DNA of 64,000 bases. It comes from Phoronis australis (taxonomy: Eukaryota; Phoronida; Phoronidae). The notes beneath the pieces were generated by a model, which searched no databases, had not been told where the DNA came from, and was given only the letters and a program-made list of their open reading frames with translations. The stretch covers positions 431,981-495,980 of the forward strand of contig NMRA01000146.1 in NCBI GenBank assembly GCA_002633005.1, in the 5' to 3' direction. Positions within the stretch are counted from its first letter, which is position 1. Each line of letters starts with the position of its first letter. Positions 57,649-64,000 of the stretch are shown here, piece after piece. A program made the translations under genes and the position numbers.

Positions 57649-58568
57649 GCACATACATGTATACTAAACATAGAACTTTGCGACGATGTGGTTAAAAAAA
57701 TTGCCAAATAAAATCCGGCACAATATTCATGCCACTAAAAACTTTGTGAAAACTAAATTATTTACCGGTTTTGGAAAAATTGGCGTTCTACCGTTATTCC
57801 GCTACTAAAAGTGTTGTGCGATCTTTTGCATCGGCTTTCGATGCTTTGAAACATTGCGTCACCAACTGGCCAGTACCTTTTTTCGCCAATTCTTCAATCA
57901 GCTGTTGTTTTTTCATGAGGTTGCATACACGTCACGACAAGTTATCGGAATTGGTTTCACTTCATTCATAAGTTTTTAGAATTTTGATACCAGGAAACCA
58001 AATTTCAGAACCACGTTTGTTGCTGCAAAGCTGTCATCATCTCCCGAAAGATGTCTCACAATTAGGAAATGGCGCACGCGCGTGCCACGAGCTTGCTGTT
58101 TTCAAAACGACCGCATACCTTTCTTTGTTAATAAGGTGGAGAATTGCGCAAGAAAAGGACGTTTACTAGACTGTTTCTCAGGCAGCAAAATTTGTTTTGA
58201 AATTTAGTACGCTGGTATTAGAATACTGAAAACGTGTAATAAAACAATGGAATGAAACCAGTTCCGATAAGTTGTTGCGACATGTACGCAACCTCGTGGA
58301 AGAACAGTTGATTGAAGAATCTGCTAAAAAGAAACTGGACAGTAGGTGACCCAATATTTCAAGACGCCGAAAGCGGACTCAAAAGATAGCTTCAAATGTT
58401 TAGCAGCAGAATAACGGTAGAACGCCATTTTTTCCAACATCAGATACTAATTTAGTTTACTTAAGGAAGAGTGTAGTTTTCGATGACAATAACTTTGTGC
58501 CAGAGTTTATTTACCCACTTTTTATCCACATCGGCTCAAAGCTGTATATTTAGTATACATCTAATTGC
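57649..58568. mobile_element. Fold-back element, copy 2 (~920 bp)
   Basis: Same family as 55083-55812: left arm GGCGTTCTACCGTTATTCCG, right arm AATAACGGTAGAACGCC, with ends related to ATGTATACTAAA and its reverse. A central spacer of about 200 bases (58.03-58.24 kb) is longer than in copy 1. Confidence 0.8.
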
Positions 58569-59242
58569 AACAATACTAAGGGCCCAGGTAAATCCTTAAT
58601 CTAGTGCTTCGCGCGATGATAATTTTGGCGTGTGTAGGTTCACAATTGACGTTTGATTATGTGGTACGTACGATAGATACTTAGTTGTACACATTCATTG
58701 CAAGGACTTCCCACCCTGTGGGCACTCAGGTTCGTTTACCGTCTAGTGCTGTGACTAGTAGTCTAGATGACAGCGGAAAATATTCAAATGACTGTGATTA
58801 GCATTCTTTGCTCACCTTTTGTCTCCAAAAATCTGCCAATAATGACAATAAGCAGACAAAATCGACGGCAAAACTGGCCACCGATGACGGCAAGATGCAC
58901 ATTCATAACTTTGAAATTCTTTGCATGACGGAGTTAAATACTCATACCATAGCGGCAAATCACGTTACGTGTGTATAGTTCGCGCATTTTCTGAAGCGTA
59001 ATCCATCTTGACTTGCCAAAAAAGCATACAGTTGTATGTACTCTAGTCTGGTCTTCGCTCACAATGCAAATTATACTCGTAACTTATTCATAATAAGTAT
59101 TCGCACTAGACACCAGGGTAATTAAAAGGTCAGAAACTCCGTGAAACATATTGCATACATGTAGGTGTCGGGACGTTAGTAACAGTACATTTACTGTTAT
59201 GATTATTTAGTTTTTGTTCATTTATTCTTATGCTAATGTTTA
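58569..59242. other. No gene recognised
   Basis: I see no supported feature. Confidence 0.45.
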
Positions 59243-60112
59243 CAGTGGCGGATCTAGGATATCACAAGGGGGGGCCAACATTTTGTCCGGCTGGAAGCAT
59301 TTGCGCAAACTGAACCACGATTGTAGATGCGCATAGCACCGAATGGGGGGAGGTCGGGAGGGGGCAAACCCCCCAGGAAATTTTTCTGTTTTTACCTCTA
59401 AAAATCAAGCATTTTCCTTAATTCCTGAAGTATTATCCAAGGACAACAAGGCAAAAAAACACGGAGAACGTGTCAAACAGGAAAAAAGTGCATGGAGCAA
59501 AGACTCGAACTCACGACCTGGTGGTTAGAGCGCACGTACGTTACCAATACACCACCACGATTTAACAACAACTGCCATACTAAAAGACTTACTTGTTTAT
59601 GGGCCACAGAGTTTGCGCGCGAAACCTACTTCTTTTTGTAAGGCTTATTACACGTTTTATATTTTGTGCCATCAATTCTTAACAAATTTGTCGTATTTGA
59701 AATAGTCTTCAAATGCCCAAAAGACCAAATCCATTTTTCGTGTTGGCAATAATGACGGGATTGCTTTGGAAACCGTCTTAACATAAGGTTTGACAAAGAG
59801 AGTATTGCGAGTTTCTGAGTGATTCACTAAGGCTTCGATTAAAATTCACATCTTACCAGCAGCTTCTGTTTTTTCATCGTCACTCAGGTTCCACTTTCTT
59901 TAAAAAATTAAGTAAATTTTCTTCATTGCACAGTGGAGCAGACGACGGAAACGGAGTCGTAGTGACACCCCCCCCCCCCCCAACACTAAAACTGCACACA
60001 TTTAAATCTTTTTTCAACCGTATAATTTTAATTACCGGGGTTAATTAATAAACTCACCATTTCCCTACGCTCTTACTGTTTTATTTTTTTGCGTCAGCCA
60101 AGGGGGGGGACA
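59243..60112 (+). mobile_element. CAGTGGCGGATC-ended element, copy d
   Basis: Starts CAGTGGCGGATCTAGGATAT and GGGGGGCCAACATTTTGTC. It ends with GGGTTAATTAATAAACTCA, CTCTTACTGTTTTATTTTTT, GCGTCAGCCAAGGGGGG. It is the longest copy in the window; the other copies are internally deleted. No transposase is recognised, so it is probably non-autonomous. Confidence 0.7.
59492..59561 (-). ncRNA. tRNA-derived sequence inside copy d
   Basis: On the minus strand GGTGGTGTATTGGTAACGTA resembles a D-arm/A box and GGTCGTGAGTTCGAGTC a T-arm/B box, about 30 bases apart. The stems are imperfect. It is a tRNA relic or SINE head, not a confident tRNA gene. Confidence 0.55.
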
Positions 60113-60804
60113 TGCGGGCGTGACAGTATGTGTCAGAATAAATATTGATTAAGAAATTAGTAAGAATAGATCCATTTTAAGTTGCCCAAAATTTGTGCAT
60201 ATGTACTTTTAAATCATGGGGTCAGACTTGTTGACATGTACTTTAACGTCAAAATCTATTTTTAGATGGTGTTTACAACTTTGGGTTCCGGGGTCAAAGT
60301 ACTCTAGAGATTCTAGAAAATTCTGAGAACAAATTGTAACAGCCAATAATATGATTGCATATGATCATGTGGTTTTTATTAGCCAATCACTAAATAAGTA
60401 GAATGTTATATTATGGGCTGAAGTCAACAAGATAATTAGATGCGCTATAGTAGTTGAAGCTTAAAGACTTGCTACAGTGTACAGAGGAAATTGTACGACA
60501 GAGCCATCTCGTAGAAGATTCTAGAAAGGATCTTGGCAAGGGCAAGGGTTAATGAACAGGAAGTTAAAGTCGAAGGCAACCTTTTTCATGTCACTTTTAG
60601 CAAAAATAAGGTTCGTTGATTATCCCAGACACATTTTTCACTTAATTACAGCTTTTCGTAATTCGATACATTTCTCGAGGCAAGAGTTTCGCGCCAATTT
60701 CTTTTCATTATAGTCTGACTGTGAGAGCTGTCGAGTCGGTCATTGTTCTACCTCGTTTGTGATAAGTTTGGTCGTCGTTTGCTTTTGTTTACAAGTCAGT
60801 CAAC

Positions 60805-61130
60805 ATGCCACGCTATTGCTGCGTGCCGGGATGTACTCATTATCGTCTCACACGCGCTTTGGTTACCTTGCGTCGCTTTCCGAAGGATGACACACTTCGC
60901 CGTACTTGGCTAGCTCGTTCAACGCAGCGCTACCCGTTCACGCAAAAAACAAAGCAACTGAGGGTTACCGAGTGTGTGGCAAGCAATTTCTGCCGTCAGA
61001 TTATGACAGATATGTATGATCTGAATTGATTAAGGTCCCTGCGAAACAACGCTTGAAGAAGGTACCTTACCGTCGCTGTTGATTACCGGCAGTGCCCCGT
61101 CGCCAACCCCGAGAAGTGCGTTTTTGAAGC
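60805..61130 (+). pseudogene. THAP zinc finger of Kolobok-like element
   Basis: The start ATG gives MPRYCCVPGCTHYR, then LRRFPKDDTLRRTWL and ECVASNF, matching the order of a THAP domain (M-P-x-x-C-x-x-x-x-C, F-P, W, C-x-x-H-F), although the last His is not clear. A frame change after 61029 leads to a likely LEEGTLPSL, the usual A-V-P-like end of THAP. THAP domains bind DNA and direct the transposase to its ends. Frameshift and substitutions suggest decay. Confidence 0.75.
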
Positions 61131-61163
61131 GAGAAGCCTCGCGAGCTGTGGCCACTATATACA

Positions 61164-61606
61164 GTGACTGGAGGCACTTCATCTACTGTTACCCGTGCCT
61201 CCGAACATACCCCATTGCATGCAATTCCGGGAACTAGCAGTGATTCGCCTTGTGCTGTTGTCTCTAGCCCAGAGCCTGTAAGCAGCCCTGCAGCGATGTT
61301 GAGTAGTGGGAGTGAATGCAGGTCCAGTTCGACACCCAGTGAAGAGGACAGCTCGTCATCCAATGAACAGATCGGTGAGCCTAAGTTTGATAAGTTTATT
61401 CTGGACTTCTATTGGAGCTATTTGGAAGGTGCCAGGTGTGTGGCACGGAAGTCACACGGCGGGATGTAAGCAGTTTGGGTGCTCAGATCACCCTCCAGTG
61501 GGAGTGTGTTGCGGGACACTCGGGCAAGTGGCACACTTCTTCGTCTGTACGTGAGACGATAATGAGTACACCCCAGTACGCAGCAACAGCGTGGCATGTT
61601 GACTGA
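61164..61606 (+). pseudogene. Kolobok-like transposase, zinc-binding N-terminal segment
   Basis: A Ser/Pro-rich linker (61164-61370) is followed, in a shifted frame, by CQVCGTEVTRRDVSSLGAQI, LQWECVAGHSGKWHTS and STPQYAA. The C-x-x-C ... C-x-x-G-H-x-x-x-W layout is the segment that precedes the catalytic domain in Kolobok-type transposases (family recognition from memory, moderate certainty). The catalytic part is missing; the right inverted repeat follows at once. Confidence 0.6.
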
Positions 61607-61919
61607 CTCGTAAGCAAAAGCAAACGAGGTAGAACAATGACTGACTCGACTGCTCTCACAGTCAGAATACATGAAAAGAAATTGGCGCAAAATTCTTGCC
61701 TCTCAAAACGTCACTTCCGGAGTAGACGACGAATAATTAATAAAAATACGAAAAGCAGTAAATAAGTGAAAAATATGTCTGGGATAATTAACTAACCTTA
61801 TTTTTTGCTAAAAATGACATGAAAAAAGGTTGCCTTCGCCTTTAACATAGAGCTTGTCACTTTCATCGTGGGTAGTAAGATACTACCTAAGTGTTGCGTC
61901 ATCAGCCAGAGACTGTGAC

Positions 61920-61999
61920 CAGCAAAAATATGTCTAGGATAACCAACCAACCTTATTTTAGCTCAAAATGACATGGAAAAAGGTTGCCTTCGCCTTTAA
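61920..61999. repeat. Second Kolobok-like right terminus
   Basis: About 80 bases after the element, AAAAATATGTCTAGGATAA and AGGTTGCCTTCGCCTTTAAC repeat the right end almost exactly, again ending at a TTAA (61996-61999). It may be a partial second insertion or a duplicated end. Confidence 0.85.
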
Positions 62000-63790
62000 C
62001 ATAGACCAACTCGCACTAGTTCAACTTGCCCCACTTTAAGTGGAGCGTTGACACACTTCTGATAATTAGTACAAGGCCGAAATTGTGGCTCTCAGCATGA
62101 CAATGAACGGCTTATGTAAATACAGCATGAAAAAGAAGACGAGGTTGTGACTGGGCAAGGTTGTAGCTTTTAGTTAAATCCACCTTGTGCCAAGTTTGTG
62201 ACCACATGGTTAGAAGTGGTGCATTAGTTAGCCCAGAACAAGTTACTCTTTCATTCTGGGAGTAACTTGTTCTAAAGTAGGTGGTTGTGTGGATGGCACT
62301 ATGAAGTGCCTGGTGATAAACCAGTAGCAATCTTCATAGTCAGTCATTTGGGCTATTGTGTTCTGACCACTGAAGGTGGTTTTAATCTCATGTATCTGTT
62401 AAAGCAGTTGTTATCATATCTCCCTAATTCATTACAATACTGAATCATCAGAGCCCAGGTCAGTAAATGGACTGTACAGCCCGTAGCCAGAGGGGAGGGG
62501 GGGAGGGGAGGTTTGATCGAATCGAACCCCNAGTTTCACGTTTAAGCGCCCATGTCTGGTTAACCGCCCACCCCCGATTTTTTGGGTTTGCCAATTTAAC
62601 CGCCCAGAGCGTTAACCCGAACGTTTACGGTATTTCCAACTTGCAGTCAGAGTCACATTATTGTGGAAAACAACTATTACCTTAACCATTTGGAAACGTG
62701 GCCGACTATTTCCAATTTTTTTGATTAAAGACGCTATGTTTCATTAAAACCGTGAATATTTAAATTTGTAGCTAGTGCCACCAAGTGACTTCCTGGTGAA
62801 ATGTGTGTACAAGTACAATCGGGAAAAGAAACAATTTGTAAATAAATTGCGATTTTAACGAAAACACTACGCCTAATACACTTAAAAAATATGAAATTGA
62901 AAAACCTTTGCAATGCTGAATATTACATAATCGTTATTTTATAGTGATATAAACAAAAATTAGACACTATGCTGCATTTCATTAGGGTAACAAAGAAATA
63001 AAGCATACTAATTAACATTCAAATAGTCTCACATGAAGAGACTTTCTCGAGATGGTAACTGGTTCCGCTCTGAGATGGTTTCTGGCACACTGGAGGACCA
63101 GTGGTTGTTTGTAAATTAAAACTTCATTTGTATATTCACAAGTTAATGAGACTATGCATCTGAGCGTCCACAACTCGGCTATTAGAACCTGCCCTCTACT
63201 TTTGAAAAATTTCAATTAAGCACCCACTTAACAGCTCGGACCAGAGCTACCAATTATTCCACTGAACTGATTTTCAGAAAGGTCAGATGCACTTTCAAAT
63301 GCAGAAACCAGGCCTGACTTTGAGTAGCATTGTACTTGCTATTGTCACAGGTGGAGGACATCGCATTAAGTTCCATTCTTCTGCTGAGCACTAAAACAAC
63401 CACATTTTTGAAAACCGCAAATAACTGCGACAACGAAATTTCATTACCGTAAAACAAATTCAAAAGAAAACATATTTTCTGACAATCATGAATGACAAAT
63501 CCCAACTTTGTTGGCATCCGAAGGCTTAGTTACGGACATAGGGGGTCGCATGACGTTTTCGTGGCTCTGAATACATATATGGCAAACTCCAATCGCTCGT
63601 AATAATGGAAATTGTTCAAGTGTATTAAGGCATGTTACTTTGTGCTGACGTAACTGATTTAATTTGACTTAATTTGTGAAAAATATAACCAACAAGAGTT
63701 TCCCTCTGAAATTCACACTGCATTCAGTCTGCACATTAACATGTCACGGTCATGCAACCTCAGTTATAGTTCACGGACATTTTTTCAGAT
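62000..63790. other. No gene recognised
   Basis: Nothing coding is supported. A hairpin with 14-base arms (AGAACAAGTTACTC) lies at about 62237-62275. An undetermined base (N) is at 62531 within a G-rich/C-rich junction. Confidence 0.45.
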
Positions 63791-63809
63791 ATAAATCACG
63801 GGTGAGAAA

Positions 63810-63975
63810 CAACATGAACGCCGGCCCTCTAAATCCGACTGACTCATCCAAAACAGAACCTCCAGGGATCAAATAGGACCGCCACACCAGAAAATGGGAC
63901 TGACGCACCTAAAAACATGACCGCCCACCACAAAACAGGACCGCCGGGGACTGAACATGACCGCCGGACAAAATG
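63810..63975. repeat. Minisatellite of GACCGCC units
   Basis: About seven degenerate units of ~25 bases: CAGAACCTCCAGGGATCAAA, AGGACCGCCACACCAGAAAA, ACATGACCGCCCACCACAAA, ACAGGACCGCCGGGGACTGA. It continues to near the window end. Confidence 0.75.
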
Positions 63976-64000
63976 TAGAAGGCTTTTGTATGATACTGCG

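Larger units (their letters stand above)
60564..61845 (+). mobile_element. Kolobok-like THAP transposon, TTAA target site
   Basis: The element (60568-61841) is flanked by TTAA (60564-60567 and 61842-61845). Its ends are AGTCGAAGGCAACC and, reverse-complemented, AGGCGAAGGCAACC. The inverted repeats extend about 290 bases and include the first codons of a THAP-type protein. A TTAA target, THAP zinc finger and a C-x-x-C ... G-H-x-x-x-W region together fit Kolobok. At 1.3 kb it lacks a DDE core and is non-autonomous. Confidence 0.8.

Noticed and set aside
60270-60562. Possible further LTR (ATTCTAGAAAATTCTGAG words like those at 5.6-5.8 kb)
   Set aside because: Only short TTCTAGA words are shared; no ordered match or terminal TG...CA could be confirmed.
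1-64000. CRISPR array, prokaryotic operon or phage region
   Set aside because: No regularly spaced direct repeats with unique spacers, no compact gene order; introns, LTR elements and Ig exons mark animal DNA.

Overview
The window is animal nuclear DNA, intron-rich and packed with broken transposable elements. There are no bacterial operons or ribosome-binding sites. Two Ty3/gypsy-type elements carry integrase before reverse transcriptase, the Gmr1-like order described from deuterostomes. The words TACATGTA/ACATGTAC are very frequent. Together these fit an invertebrate deuterostome such as an amphioxus, hemichordate or echinoderm, but the species is not proven; molluscs also have such word bias.

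The one host gene I can support lies on the minus strand and runs through most of the window. Its visible coding exons each encode one immunoglobulin (Ig) domain of about 107-116 residues, with GT donors, AG acceptors and phase 1 at both ends. In gene order (high to low coordinate) they are: A (49.7-50.0 kb), B2 and B1 (45.1-45.9 kb), A (33.6-33.9), broken C (32.6), C (31.6-31.9), B (23.6-23.9), broken A (21.6-21.9), broken B (19.9-20.0), broken A (19.3-19.4), A (18.4-18.7), C (4.8-5.2), B (3.4-3.7), Y (2.9-3.2) and X (1.65-2.0). The array thus looks like repeated duplication of an A-C-B Ig triplet ending in two divergent domains. No signal peptide, membrane segment or first/last exon is visible, so the gene extends beyond the window or uses exons I cannot recognise. 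Because every exon is 1-1 symmetric, any subset can be joined in frame.

Mobile DNA fills the introns. At 5.5-13.2 kb lies a degraded Gmr1-like LTR element split inside its RT by a 2,585-bp inverted-terminal-repeat element with a 5-bp target duplication. At 22.3-23.5 kb is a dead pogo-like element. From 34.2 to 42.9 kb there is a three-level nest: a BEL/Pao element inside a second Gmr1-like element, inside a short CAGTGGCG-ended element. A LINE tail is at 47.6-48.0 kb, a mosaic repeat at 51.1-52.6 kb, two fold-back elements at 55.1-55.8 and 57.6-58.6 kb, and a Kolobok-like THAP element at 60.6-61.8 kb. Minisatellites, tRNA-derived pieces and small MITEs are scattered between.

The main point of interest is the Ig exon array: recent tandem copies, half-dead copies, frame-neutral exons and a co-duplicated intronic minisatellite show a locus whose number of Ig domains is actively changing.
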